Counted from the stretch's first letter, positions 7,257 to 16,871 are shown. The stretch: DNA of 64,000 nucleotides from an uncultured Bacteroidales bacterium (GCA_902763885.1 CACWTU010000001.1:186001-250000), one strand, 5' to 3'. Translations and numbers: made by a program. The notes: generated from the letters alone by a model not told the origin.

Positions 7257-9530
7257 TTAATATCTGTCCTCAGGAATTGTACCTGCATAGACTGCCTTAG
7301 GAACAATCTCAAGGATGTTCATAGGAGCGATACTGTTAGGATCTTCCTTAACCTGACGCATGCGGAGGTAGTAATCCTTGTCAGGCTCCATAAAGCGTGT
7401 GGTAACAATCTTACGGAAGCAAACGTCATGGTTACGCAGACGATCGCCTATGCTGGTTCCCATTGCAAAACCTGCAGGAGCCTTCATATATCCGCGGTTA
7501 CGCATAGCCTTGTCATTAGCCTGGATATTGAGTTCCTTCTCCTCAGGTGTGCTACCCTTTATATCCTTATCCAGAACGTTTCCTATCTTGGCGTCGGTTG
7601 TCATGATAGCCATATTAACGGGTATTCCGCACGGATCCCAGCTGGGATCACCTTCACCCTCCTTACCTGTTCCAAAGAAGAAGTGTACAATACCACGTGT
7701 CTTACGATACTTGGCATCTGCCTGTGCGTTACCGAATATACGGATTTCATAAGTACCTGCCTCAGGTACAGGCGGCAGACGGAATGTAATATCAAATATA
7801 CCCTTGATGTTCATTTCATCATGATACATGATATCCCAATCCTTATCCTGATATCTTACAACATATAGGGTCTGTTCTGATGCACTTACATTCTTGCAGA
7901 AACCTTCCTTGAATGCATATACTGCAAAGGTGGTAGGCTTGTCACCAAGAGTCTGTCTCATACGGCCACGTGCTCCACTGTTGATGAAGTCAGGTGACAG
8001 AGTGTGACCCATGAATCTCAATCTTGTTCTGAGGGCGTTCTTGGTGTGTCCGTCAAATACCAGCAGACTGTCAACGAAATAGTAGCCACCGTTCATGGCA
8101 CCTTCTGTATCGATGTCCTGAACCTCATCCCTGTTCCATATCCTGATACCTTCTGCCTCAAGAGTTCCAGCGGCTACTGTTCCCTTACGGTTAATGTAAA
8201 TGTATTTACCGTTATTGTTTGAAGCCATTCCGAGATCACTGAATTCTCCGTTATCATACGGTGTGCTTATACGCATGATTGAGTGCTGGAGTGTCTCGTA
8301 GAAATCTTCCATATCAATGGAATCAGGGCAAGCTCCTTTATAATGATCAATGATATTCTTGTCAGTGAAATTCATGAGGTTACGCTCAAGCCACTCCGGA
8401 AGGATATGATAAGCCATAAGCTTGTATAACGGGCTTGTGGTCAGAGTGTCATTGTCATTGAGATGGGCGCCGTCATTATAAACCCTTCTGGCAAAAGCTT
8501 TGAGACTCTCACCTGCTTTACCTGTGAACTTACCTACAACACCCTCTTCCTCAACATCTGTGATTCCATATTTTACGTCAAGTACTGAGTCTGTAACGGC
8601 GAACAATGTGTATTTGAACAGACGCTCGTTTGGCCAAACAACTCTCTGGTACTGACCGTTATCGTAATTCTGGTAACCTGTTGAATAGTGAACCTTGACG
8701 CTTCCGGTCATCTCAAGGCATGCATAGGTTGAATCATATCCGGGTTCGGGGTATGTTACATCCCTGTACTTTTCAAGTTCTTCACTCAGCTTGGTCATTT
8801 CCAAAGCCCTAAGGAAGATAGTAGCCTTGTGGCCGGGTGTGGCCTTGGCGTTGTTGAGTCTGAGGAAACCGGGAATATACTCGGTACTCTGCCTGATAAC
8901 CTTATCTATAATATGAACTACACCGTTTACTGTAGAGTCATCAGCCTCTATGATTTTTGAGAACTGGTTGATGGTATAGGCAACTCTGATCTGGCTGAGA
9001 TCGGTTGAATCCTCTACGGCCTCATAGGTAAGATAACGGTTCAGCATGTTTGAGTAGGGAAGACTGCCGTCCTTGTTCTTTCTGAGGTCATCAAGGAAAA
9101 TGGACTCTTTGCAGAGGTGTGTCCTACGGATGGAGTCAATGATTGAATCGGGAAGACAATCAACACTTGCAAAATAGAGATTCTTCTTTTCAGGATTCGG
9201 CTCCATTTCCTTTCTCTCTTGCAGATATGCTCTTATAGCCTCATTGGTGGGAACAAACAGTGTACGGTCACCGTATGTCTTAAGCTCTCCCCAGTAACTG
9301 CTGCCATTGATGTTTTTCTTGAGAATATAGATGAAGTCTGAGAAGATTTGCTCTCCGTTTTCATCTGTGTACTCCTCAAGGAATGTGGCGATGGTTTTAC
9401 CGTCACTGATGTAGAATGTGCCGGGGTGCTGCTCACTCCAAAGGTCTGTACATGAAGATGCAATACCTAACAGAACTGTTGCGACTGCGGCAATCGCTGA
9501 CTTTCTGATTGATCTTTTGTTGATTTTCAT
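7257..9530 (-). CDS. Fasciclin-domain outer-membrane lipoprotein
   Basis: 757 residues with a lipoprotein signal (LLGIASSC, Cys about 27). The first fasciclin-like domain spans about residues 45-215 (TLFVPTNEAIRAYL, then VNGVVHIIDKVI). A second diverged copy spans about 230-490 (FKYTLFAVTDSVL, LMAYHILPEWL, NGGYYFVDSLLVF). The C-terminal 200 residues form a beta-rich domain (AGTYEIRIFG). In Bacteroidetes such lipoproteins usually accompany SusC/SusD-type uptake loci, but no SusCD is seen here. Adhesion or glycan handling at the cell surface is inferred. The leader contains TTAATTAATTA, also seen before the GH8 and GH9 genes. Confidence 0.82.
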   Translation of the reverse strand: MKINKRSIRKSAIAAVATVLLGIASSCTDLWSEQHPGTFYISDGKTIATFLEEYTDENGEQIFSDFIYILKKNINGSSYWGELKTYGDRTLFVPTNEAIRAYLQERKEMEPNPEKKNLYFASVDCLPDSIIDSIRRTHLCKESIFLDDLRKNKDGSLPYSNMLNRYLTYEAVEDSTDLSQIRVAYTINQFSKIIEADDSTVNGVVHIIDKVIRQSTEYIPGFLRLNNAKATPGHKATIFLRALEMTKLSEELEKYRDVTYPEPGYDSTYACLEMTGSVKVHYSTGYQNYDNGQYQRVVWPNERLFKYTLFAVTDSVLDVKYGITDVEEEGVVGKFTGKAGESLKAFARRVYNDGAHLNDNDTLTTSPLYKLMAYHILPEWLERNLMNFTDKNIIDHYKGACPDSIDMEDFYETLQHSIMRISTPYDNGEFSDLGMASNNNGKYIYINRKGTVAAGTLEAEGIRIWNRDEVQDIDTEGAMNGGYYFVDSLLVFDGHTKNALRTRLRFMGHTLSPDFINSGARGRMRQTLGDKPTTFAVYAFKEGFCKNVSASEQTLYVVRYQDKDWDIMYHDEMNIKGIFDITFRLPPVPEAGTYEIRIFGNAQADAKYRKTRGIVHFFFGTGKEGEGDPSWDPCGIPVNMAIMTTDAKIGNVLDKDIKGSTPEEKELNIQANDKAMRNRGYMKAPAGFAMGTSIGDRLRNHDVCFRKIVTTRFMEPDKDYYLRMRQVKEDPNSIAPMNILEIVPKAVYAGTIPEDRY

Positions 9531-9682
9531 ATTGTTTGGTTAATTAATTATTTAGTTATCAGGTTATTAAGTATAACTTTGATCTGTTTGGACAAAGGAC
9601 AGTCCGCACGGATTGCGCAGTTATAGCGCGTAAAGATAATAAGAATTTCAGATATGATGGTTATTTTATACCTTTTTTTATT

Positions 9683-9723
9683 AAAAAATGCGTCCGGGCC
9701 ATATTTGTAACGGTCCGGACGCA
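9683..9723 (-). terminator. Rho-independent terminator for the xylB-GH8 operon
   Basis: Read on the minus strand, a hairpin with arms TGCGTCCGG and CCGGACGCA is followed by a run of T residues. It lies just after the GH8 stop. Confidence 0.85.
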
Positions 9724-9746
9724 TAAGGTTGCTATATTCAGAGTTC

Positions 9747-11039
9747 TTACCAGTTCATGCGATAATTGCCGCTCAGATGGAGCAGTGAGAAGAGGTAGAT
9801 AAGTCCGTCATAATAGATGTCATAGTAGCCGTCCTCATATGGCTCGTGCTTGAGTGAGAACATATGGCGTATCAGCTCCTCGTTATAATCGCTGCTGCAC
9901 ATGAGGGCTGTGGTGGCCATGGTTCCTACAAAACCTATTGAGTGTCGCAGGTTGCCTCTCCAGCGGCCGCCGCCCATGAGGAAGCGGGGAGCATCACCGT
10001 TAAGGGCAAACTGATCGGGGAACTCGGTTATTCCGTAACGGCCCAGGATGGCGTTCTGGAACTTCTTGGCATACTCAGTCTGCCACTCTGCATCCTTGTG
10101 GTACCATGTGAAGTCCATTGCAATGTTCATGGGTACGCGCCATGAGTCATAGTGGAACTCACTGCCGCGGTTGGGAGTGCCGTCAAACTGGCTCTGGTCG
10201 GGGTTGATACCGGTAACGGGGTCGCAGGCGCGGTGCAGGTATGCACGTGCGCTGTCAGCCAGCTCGTGGTAGATAGCCTCACGGCCATCCTTGGCTGTCT
10301 CGGCCCAGATCTCATAGAATGCGGGCAGGTGATATGAGGGGTCGGTCCACTCGTTGGAGCGTACATCGGGGCAGAAGTTGATGAGTTTCTTGTCCATGTT
10401 GATGATGTTGGTCACACCACCTGTACCGTCCTTTGAGAAGAGGTCATTAAGCAGTTCCTGAGCTTCCTTGAGGTAGTCAAACTCCTCATAGCTGCCCCAG
10501 CGGCGTGAAGCCAGCAGCAGGTCTGTCACATAGTAAAGTTCACCGTCACTGGCAGAACCCTGTGATGTGCGGCGGCCGTCGGTGCGGCATGACCATGCAA
10601 ACAGGCCGTGTGAGGGACCCTCCTCATTGTGGCGCATAAAGTGCTTTGACCAGCGCCATACCTTGTTGAAGAGTTCAGGTTTATCCATCTGTACGGCTAC
10701 CATCATGGCGTATGACTGGCCCTCGGTGCGGACGTCATTGTTCTTTACGTCTGATATGTAACCCATCTTTACTGTCTTGCCGTCAACCTCAACGTCAACG
10801 TCCTTGTAAGCGGCATTTTCACCCTCAAATATGATTGAATAGATCTCATTGATCTTGGCGTCAATCTCAGCCTGGCTGAAGCCTGCTTCCTTGAGATAGT
10901 TGCGGTACTTGCCTGTCTCTATGTAGCCTTTCTTGGCCGGTTCAAGTTTCTTTGCTTTTGCTGATGATGCGCAGGCGGCAATGGCCAGGAATGCGCAGAG
11001 AGCTGCCATCATAATGGCTTTTGTCTTGTTCTTTCTCAT
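9747..11039 (-). CDS. Glycoside hydrolase family 8 lipoprotein, likely reducing-end xylose-releasing exo-oligoxylanase
   Basis: 430 residues with a lipoprotein signal (LAIAAC, Cys about 23). The GH8 (alpha/alpha)6 barrel motifs are clear: general acid Glu about 106 (RTEGQSYAMM), Asp about 165 (ASDGELYYVTDLL) and the probable base Asp about 298 (FHYDSWRVP). These patterns match the Rex-type GH8 enzymes that remove xylose from the reducing end of xylo-oligosaccharides. It lies 17 bases downstream of xylB on the same strand, which supports xylose release feeding xylulose phosphorylation. An endo-xylanase is the alternative. The leader holds AATTAATTAACTAA immediately before the ATG. Confidence 0.9.
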   Translation of the reverse strand: MRKNKTKAIMMAALCAFLAIAACASSAKAKKLEPAKKGYIETGKYRNYLKEAGFSQAEIDAKINEIYSIIFEGENAAYKDVDVEVDGKTVKMGYISDVKNNDVRTEGQSYAMMVAVQMDKPELFNKVWRWSKHFMRHNEEGPSHGLFAWSCRTDGRRTSQGSASDGELYYVTDLLLASRRWGSYEEFDYLKEAQELLNDLFSKDGTGGVTNIINMDKKLINFCPDVRSNEWTDPSYHLPAFYEIWAETAKDGREAIYHELADSARAYLHRACDPVTGINPDQSQFDGTPNRGSEFHYDSWRVPMNIAMDFTWYHKDAEWQTEYAKKFQNAILGRYGITEFPDQFALNGDAPRFLMGGGRWRGNLRHSIGFVGTMATTALMCSSDYNEELIRHMFSLKHEPYEDGYYDIYYDGLIYLFSLLHLSGNYRMNW

Positions 11040-11056
11040 TTTAGTTAATTAATTGG

Positions 11057-12535
11057 CTATTGTTGTACGTATGATTTCCAGCGCTGGTAGGCCTCATCGT
11101 ATGCGGGCATATCGGAAGCCTTGGGCTCTATGACGCGGATCTTCTGCAGTGAAGCGAAGGCCTCGTTGTGGTCATTGTAGATGTGGGCTCCCATGCCTGC
11201 ACCCTTGGCAGCACCTATTGAACCGTCTGTGTTGTAGAGCTCAATGGTGGCACCTGTAACACCGGCCAGGGTGTCACGGAAGATGGGGCTCAGGAACATA
11301 TTGGCATTGCCGGCGTGGATCTTGTTCACGGGCATGCCCATATCCTCCATTATCTCTATTCCGTATTTGAATGAGAATACTATACCCTCCTGGGCGGCAC
11401 GGATAAGGTGTGAACGGTTGTTGATGTTGAAGTTCACTCCGTTGAAGCTGCAGCCGCGCTCCTTGTTCTCAAGCACACGCTCTGCGCCGTTACCGAACGG
11501 CAGTACAGATACGCCGCCTGAACCTATGGGTGCCTGGGCAGCCAGGTCATTCATCTCAGCATATCCTATGCCCTCTGGTACGATGTTGCGCTTCATCCAG
11601 GCGTTGAGGATACCTGTGCCGTTGATGCAGAGCAGTATTCCTAAGCGGTTGAATCCTGTCTTGTGGTTTACGTGGGCAAAGGTGTTCACTCTTGACTTGG
11701 GGTCATAGCTTATCTCACCGTTCACACCATATACTACGCCTGATGTTCCAGCAGTGGATGCTATCTCACCGGGCTCGAACACGTTGAGTGAAAGTGCGTT
11801 GTTGGGCTGGTCACCGGCACGATAGGTTACAGGTGTGCCCTCTGCCAGGCACAGCTCCTTGGCTGCTGCCGATGTGAGGCGGCCCTGCTCTGCGAATGTG
11901 GGTACAATCTTGGGTATGAATGAGCGTGGTATGCCGTAGTAGTCAAGCAGGAATCCAGCTACATCGCCTGTCTGGAAATCCCAGAACATACCCTCTGAAA
12001 GACCTGATATTGTGGTTGCAATCTCACCGGTAAGACGCATTGCGATATAATCACCGGGGAGCATGATCTTGTCAATCTTGTCAAAAATCTTAGGCTCGTT
12101 CTGCTTTACCCAGGCCAGCTTGGAGGCTGTGAAGTTACCGGGGGTGTTGAGCAGATGGGTAAGACACTGTGAGCGGCCCAGATCCTGAAAAGCGGTCTCA
12201 CCGATGCCTACTGCGCGGGAGTCACACCAGATGATGGCGGGGCGCAGCACTTTCTGATGCTTGTCAACGCACACCAGTCCGTGCATCTGATAAGAAATAC
12301 CTATGGCTTTGATATCCTTTACATCAACATTGCTTTGGGAGAGAACAGCTGCTGTGGCTTCTTTCAGGTATGACCACCAGTCTTCAGGGTTTTGCTCAGC
12401 CCATCCCGGGTTGACTGCTTTAATGGGTGCTTCACTTTTGGGAGCAAACGCTGTTGCTACACAACTGCCGTTCTGGGCATCTACGAGGCTGCACTTCACT
12501 GAAGAGCTGCCAATGTCATAACCTAACAGATACAT
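11057..12535 (-). CDS. xylB: Xylulokinase
   Basis: A FGGY-family sugar kinase of 492 residues that phosphorylates D-xylulose to xylulose 5-phosphate for the pentose phosphate pathway; cytoplasmic. The N-terminal ATP-binding fold starts with GYDIGSSSVKCSLVD. The QMHG sequence at about 83-86 is characteristic of xylulokinases, as is WCDSRA. The catalytic Asp is about 242 in RAGDQPNNALS. It is the first gene of a two-gene operon with a GH8 oligoxylanase. No xylA (xylose isomerase) is present in the window. Confidence 0.95.
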   Translation of the reverse strand: MYLLGYDIGSSSVKCSLVDAQNGSCVATAFAPKSEAPIKAVNPGWAEQNPEDWWSYLKEATAAVLSQSNVDVKDIKAIGISYQMHGLVCVDKHQKVLRPAIIWCDSRAVGIGETAFQDLGRSQCLTHLLNTPGNFTASKLAWVKQNEPKIFDKIDKIMLPGDYIAMRLTGEIATTISGLSEGMFWDFQTGDVAGFLLDYYGIPRSFIPKIVPTFAEQGRLTSAAAKELCLAEGTPVTYRAGDQPNNALSLNVFEPGEIASTAGTSGVVYGVNGEISYDPKSRVNTFAHVNHKTGFNRLGILLCINGTGILNAWMKRNIVPEGIGYAEMNDLAAQAPIGSGGVSVLPFGNGAERVLENKERGCSFNGVNFNINNRSHLIRAAQEGIVFSFKYGIEIMEDMGMPVNKIHAGNANMFLSPIFRDTLAGVTGATIELYNTDGSIGAAKGAGMGAHIYNDHNEAFASLQKIRVIEPKASDMPAYDEAYQRWKSYVQQ

Positions 12536-12640
12536 ATTATTGCTTTATAATTGATTGTAATTTATACCAGTTTACATTAGGGCAAACAAAGGTAGTGAAA
12601 AGAACTGAAAAGAACACCATCGGCACGGTTCTTTTTGAGA

Positions 12641-12750
12641 GCGGACGTTCCGACAGGAAACGCAGGTGCGAACGTATTCATACAGTCCAAGCGTCCAAGA
12701 ATACGTCCGTACCTGCGTAAACAGCGGACGCTCCGACCTGAAACCCGTGT
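12641..12750 (-). repeat. GCGTCC-type repeat, copy A
   Basis: The reverse complement of this stretch matches 16872-16985 over about 105 bases with few differences, including GTTTACGCAGGT and GACGTATTCTTGGACGCTTG. It contains an internal hairpin (CGTATTC ... GAATACG). It fills most of the gene-free stretch between xylB and the GH95 gene; the rest of that 307-base gap is unremarkable apart from a short GGTTCTTTTTGAGA fragment similar to the REP units. Confidence 0.85.
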
Positions 12751-12842
12751 GCGAACGTATTATTCTAGCCCAAGCGTGTAGTGTAACGAAAAAATGAGTA
12801 CTTTTGACACCTATTAATAATTGTCACTATCCAGATTCGCTT

Positions 12843-15209
12843 ATGAAGAAAACTTTGCTTATTGCCTTGGTGACCATGCTTTCACTGTCATGTTCATCAC
12901 AAAATCATGAACTTAAACTTTGGTACAACACCCCCGCACAACAGTGGACCGATGCCCTCCCGCTCGGTAACGGACGATTGGGCGCCATGGTGTTCGGTAC
13001 ACCGGCCCAGGAACGTATTCAAATCAACGAGGAGACCATTTGGGGCGGAGGTCCTCATAACAATGTAAACTACGCCGCCAAGGATGGGTTGGATAAGATA
13101 CGTACAGCCCTTTGGGAAGGCCGCAGGTCCGATGCCCAGGCTCTTTGCGATGAGTACATTTCGTCCAAGAGCGCACATGGTATGCCTTATCAGACAGCCG
13201 GTTCGCTTATGCTTGATTTTGACGGAATCACCGATTTCACCGACTATTACAGGGAGCTGGACATAGACCGCGCCGTGGCTCTGACCCGCTTCAAGGCAAA
13301 TGGTGTGGAATATACACGCGAGTGTTTCGTATCATTCCCGGATCAGGTAATAGCACTGCGTCTTACAGCATCGGCCAAGGGTGCCCTCTCGTTCAAGGCC
13401 AGTTACAACCTGCCTTACCGTGATGACCGGATTCTGAGCCGTTCAGCACAGATTGACGGCAAGCAGGCTACAATGACCGTATCCTGCAAGGGTGATGACC
13501 ATGAGGGTATAGAGGGTAAGATACGCTTTACAGACAAGACCCTGATCATTCCCCAGGGTGGCAGCATGACATCGGCCGATAATGCCATAACGGTAAATGG
13601 AGCCGATGCCGTTACCATATACATATCAATAGGTACAAACTTTGTGAATTACCAGAGCGTAGGAGCCGATGAGAACAAGGCCGCTGACCGCTGGCTGGAG
13701 CCTTTCATAAAGGGTAAGAAAAAATATGCCACCGTATTGGCCAATAATATAAAGGAGTATCAGAAACAGTTTGGAACCGTTACTCTTGACCTGGGTACCA
13801 ATGACCAGGCCAAACTGCCTACCGATCAGCGTGTAGCACAGTTTGCCCAGACCTTTGACCCGCAGCTGGTGGAACTCTACTTCCAGTTTGGCCGGTACCT
13901 GCTCATTTGCTGCTCACAGCCGGGCGGACAGGCCGCCAACCTGCAGGGTATCTGGAACGAGAGCCGTCAGGCTCCCTGGGATGGTAAATACACCACCAAC
14001 ATCAACGTTGAGATGAACTACTGGCCGGCATTCGTATGCGGCATACCCCAGACATTCGATCCGTTCCTGCAGCTGGTCAAGGATTGCGCCGAGCACGGAA
14101 AGGAGACCGCCGCCATGTACGGCTGCCGCGGCTGGACCCTGCACCACAACACCGATATATGGCGCTCCACAGGTGCCGTAGATGGTGCCTATAACGGCAT
14201 GTGGCCCACCGGTGCCGCCTGGTTCTGCCAGCAGATATGGGACGGTTATCTGTTCAACCAGGACCGCAAGTATCTTGAGGAGATATATCCTATAATGAAG
14301 AGTGCCTGCGAGTTCTTCATAGACTTCCTGGTGGAGGAACCCGTATCGGGTCACAAGTATCTTGTAATTGCACCGTCTTACTCACCTGAGAACGCACCCC
14401 ACGTACAGGATGTGTTGGGCAAGGGTAACATAACCACCGTATTCGGTGCCACGATGGATAACCAGATGATGGCCGATTTGTTCGGTAATATGATCGATGC
14501 CGCCGAGCTGATGGGTGAAAAGGATGCCGAGTTCGTAAAGACACTCAAGAACGTCAAGAGCCGTCTGGCTCCCATGAAGATAGGCAGCTGGGGACAGCTG
14601 CAGGAGTGGTTTGAGGATTGGGATGACCCCAAGGATAACCATCGCCACGTATCACACCTGTGGGGCATGTATCCCGGACGTCAGATCACTGCCGACGGCA
14701 CCCCTGACCTGTTCAAGGCAGTACGCACCAGCCTTGAAGCACGCGGTGACGAATCGACCGGCTGGTCAATGGGCTGGAAAGTCTGCCTGTGGGCCCGCCT
14801 GCTTGACGGTAACCACGCATATAAGCTCATCCAGGATCAGATCAAGCCTGCCGGCGGACGCGGATTTGGCGGTCGTGGCGGTACATATAACAACCTGTTC
14901 GATGCACACCCGCCATTCCAGATTGACGGAAACTTTGGCTGCACCGCCGGTATTGCCGAGATGCTGGTTCAGAGCCACACCGGTAAGGTAGTCCTGCTGC
15001 CCGCTCTGCCCGATGTATGGAAGGACGGATCAGTCAAGGGTCTTTGCTGCCGCGGCGGATTCGTACTGGAGGAACTTACCTGGAAGGACGGTAAGCCCGC
15101 TATTGTCAAAGTGCGCTCCACTGTTGGCGGCAAACTGGATATTGCCTGGAACGGAAGCGAGCAGAGTCTGGACACTAAGGCTGGCAAAGAGTACAGCATC
15201 AAGTTCTGA
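12843..15209 (+). CDS. Glycoside hydrolase family 95 lipoprotein (alpha-L-fucosidase or alpha-L-galactosidase)
   Basis: 788 residues from the chosen ATG, which gives a lipoprotein signal (SLSC, Cys about 17). The N-terminal beta-domain starts LKLWYNTPAQQWTDALPLGN. The (alpha/alpha)6 barrel carries the expected catalytic set: Asn about 386 and 388 (TNINVEMNYWP), acid Glu about 516 (SYSPENAPH) and Asp about 695 (FQIDGNFG). GH95 enzymes invert and remove alpha-1,2-linked L-fucose, or L-galactose, from side chains such as those of xyloglucan. With the GH9, GH43 and GH51 neighbours a plant hemicellulose target is more likely than host glycans. The segment with the next gene is bracketed by inverted repeats. 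Confidence 0.92.
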   Translation: MKKTLLIALVTMLSLSCSSQNHELKLWYNTPAQQWTDALPLGNGRLGAMVFGTPAQERIQINEETIWGGGPHNNVNYAAKDGLDKIRTALWEGRRSDAQALCDEYISSKSAHGMPYQTAGSLMLDFDGITDFTDYYRELDIDRAVALTRFKANGVEYTRECFVSFPDQVIALRLTASAKGALSFKASYNLPYRDDRILSRSAQIDGKQATMTVSCKGDDHEGIEGKIRFTDKTLIIPQGGSMTSADNAITVNGADAVTIYISIGTNFVNYQSVGADENKAADRWLEPFIKGKKKYATVLANNIKEYQKQFGTVTLDLGTNDQAKLPTDQRVAQFAQTFDPQLVELYFQFGRYLLICCSQPGGQAANLQGIWNESRQAPWDGKYTTNINVEMNYWPAFVCGIPQTFDPFLQLVKDCAEHGKETAAMYGCRGWTLHHNTDIWRSTGAVDGAYNGMWPTGAAWFCQQIWDGYLFNQDRKYLEEIYPIMKSACEFFIDFLVEEPVSGHKYLVIAPSYSPENAPHVQDVLGKGNITTVFGATMDNQMMADLFGNMIDAAELMGEKDAEFVKTLKNVKSRLAPMKIGSWGQLQEWFEDWDDPKDNHRHVSHLWGMYPGRQITADGTPDLFKAVRTSLEARGDESTGWSMGWKVCLWARLLDGNHAYKLIQDQIKPAGGRGFGGRGGTYNNLFDAHPPFQIDGNFGCTAGIAEMLVQSHTGKVVLLPALPDVWKDGSVKGLCCRGGFVLEELTWKDGKPAIVKVRSTVGGKLDIAWNGSEQSLDTKAGKEYSIKF

Positions 15210-15259
15210 TGCTAAAAATACTATCGCACCTGCGTTTCCCCAAGCGTGCCTCTAATCCA

Positions 15260-15565
15260 CACAAGGATTCCAGCTGCGCCAAGTAAAACCAAACCTTTTT
15301 TAGCGAAGCCCAAGAAGGTTTGGTTTTACCCGGCCTGGAGGGCCGGCAAGCGTAGTGAAACGAAGCGCGTTTCCAGAAGGAAACTAAAAAAGGTTGAATT
15401 ATATTCGACCTTTTCTCGCCACGACAGAGTGAGTAAACTCCCTCTGTTCGTCTGGCTTAACGAAAACGTTGTTTCTAATACGCAGATAGGATTCCATCCT
15501 GACGCTTAAGGCCTTCAGGCCGTAAAGCGCAAAAAACGAGCGTAGCGAAGCAGCGAGATACCTTT
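15260..15565 (+). repeat. Multi-hairpin structured element, copy 1
   Basis: Gene-free stretch of 395 bases between GH95 and the porin. It opens with CACAAGGATTCCAGCT, then a hairpin from GTAAAACCAAACCTT to AAGGTTTGGTTTTAC. This is followed by short stems CGGCC/GGCCG and GTTTCC/GGAAAC, a stretch ACGCAGATA, a stem around GGCCTTCAGGCC, and GCGTAGCGAAGCAGCGAGA. All of these recur in the same order at 55438-55660. This copy carries about 80 extra bases after AAAAAAGGTTG. Downstream of the GH95 stop (15219-15256) there is also a fragment of the GCGTCC-type repeat (CACCTGCGTTTCC). Confidence 0.85.
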
Positions 15566-15604
15566 CCGGATGGAAAAAAGAAAAAACAACTATAAACTAA
15601 AAAT

Positions 15605-16822
15605 ATGAAAATCAAAAACGTACTCCTGCAGGCCCTAACATTAAGCCTGCTCCCCCTGAGCGCAACCGCTCAGAAACAAGTGTCAATTGACTGGTACGGC
15701 TTTGTTGCCGCACAATCATTTACGGATACACATGCCAGTCAGGCAAAAGCCGAGGGTTTTCTCTATCAGTTTCCTTTAGACAAGGATGCTGATCTCCAGG
15801 GAAATGACCTTAACAGCTACACGTACGGTTCAGAGTTCGGAACCATGGCACGCTTAGGCTTTACCCTGAAAGGCCCCGATATCCTTGGCGCATCTACCCG
15901 TGCAAAAGCTGAGATAGAGTTCTCCGGACATAAATCCGGCGAGATTCTTTACCGTCATGCTTTTATGGCATTTGACTGGGATGACGGCGGTACTCTTATT
16001 CTTGGCCAGACCTGGCATCCTATGAATGACCTGTTCCCGTCAACAGTTGGTATTGCTATAGGTGCACCCTTTAACCCTCTGAACCGCAGTCCGCAGTTGC
16101 GTGGTGAAGGTTTCCTGGATAAGAATCAGAAAATCAAGCTTACAATTGCCTGCATATTCCAGTCCATGAACACATCGACAGGTCCTGCTGGAAATTCTTA
16201 CAACTATATACGCAACTCCTTGAGACCAATGATATATGGAGGTCTTGATTTCAAGCTGGGTGACCTTAAGCTGGGCGCAGGCGTTGAATACCAGGATATA
16301 GTTCCTCTCATGGATGCCACTGACAACAACAAGAAATATCACCTTACCGGCTTTACCGGAATGGTTCAGGCTCATTATGCCAAGGATAAGCTCTCTATAA
16401 AGGCCAAGGGTCTTTTAGGCCAGAATATGTCACATCTGGGCATCTGCTCCGGCTACGGTCAGGTGGCTGATCCTAACATTACCGGAAAAATAGAGTATGC
16501 TCCGCTTACCGCCCTTTCCTCATGGGCTCAGGTTCAGTATGGCGGTGCTCTCAAGTTTGGACTGTTCGGAGGCTATATGAAAAACTATGGTGCAGACAAG
16601 GATCTTGATGCTACCAAGATCTACGCCATTGGCGGTGGAAAGATTGACAGCATGTGGAGGCTCACTCCCAATGTCACCTACACCACAGGTAACGTGGTTT
16701 TTGGATGTGAGTTTGAATTTACATCGGTAGCATACGGAAAGGTTGAGTCTAAGGGCACTGTAACTGATACACATGATGTGAACAACTTACGTTCACTCGT
16801 GTCCGTAATGTACAACTTCTAA
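15605..16822 (+). CDS. Outer-membrane porin-like beta-barrel protein
   Basis: 405 residues with a signal peptide (LSLLPLSATAQ). The mature protein is built of alternating amphipathic strands and ends in a terminal Phe (SVMYNF), as expected for an outer-membrane barrel inserted by BAM. Segments such as GTMARLGFTLKGP, AKAEIEFSG and LILGQTWHPMNDLFP resemble the DcaP-like or anion-specific trimeric porins found in Bacteroidetes. Passive uptake of small solutes or oligosaccharides is inferred; the substrate is unknown. It shares a strand with the upstream GH95 gene but is separated from it by the structured repeat, so co-transcription is uncertain. Confidence 0.75.
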   Translation: MKIKNVLLQALTLSLLPLSATAQKQVSIDWYGFVAAQSFTDTHASQAKAEGFLYQFPLDKDADLQGNDLNSYTYGSEFGTMARLGFTLKGPDILGASTRAKAEIEFSGHKSGEILYRHAFMAFDWDDGGTLILGQTWHPMNDLFPSTVGIAIGAPFNPLNRSPQLRGEGFLDKNQKIKLTIACIFQSMNTSTGPAGNSYNYIRNSLRPMIYGGLDFKLGDLKLGAGVEYQDIVPLMDATDNNKKYHLTGFTGMVQAHYAKDKLSIKAKGLLGQNMSHLGICSGYGQVADPNITGKIEYAPLTALSSWAQVQYGGALKFGLFGGYMKNYGADKDLDATKIYAIGGGKIDSMWRLTPNVTYTTGNVVFGCEFEFTSVAYGKVESKGTVTDTHDVNNLRSLVSVMYNF

Positions 16823-16871
16823 GCCAAGCTTTGCTTTAGCATTGGACGCTTCGACCAGTGAAATACGCATG

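Noticed and set aside
7140-7868. Open plus-strand frame of 242 codons antisense to the fasciclin gene
   Set aside because: Starts in a REP unit, overlaps a well-supported lipoprotein gene on the other strand, and its translation shows no domain.
7257-12535. Complete polysaccharide utilisation locus
   Set aside because: The glycoside hydrolases and fasciclin lipoprotein suggest one, but no SusC-like TonB receptor or SusD-like binding protein is encoded in the window.
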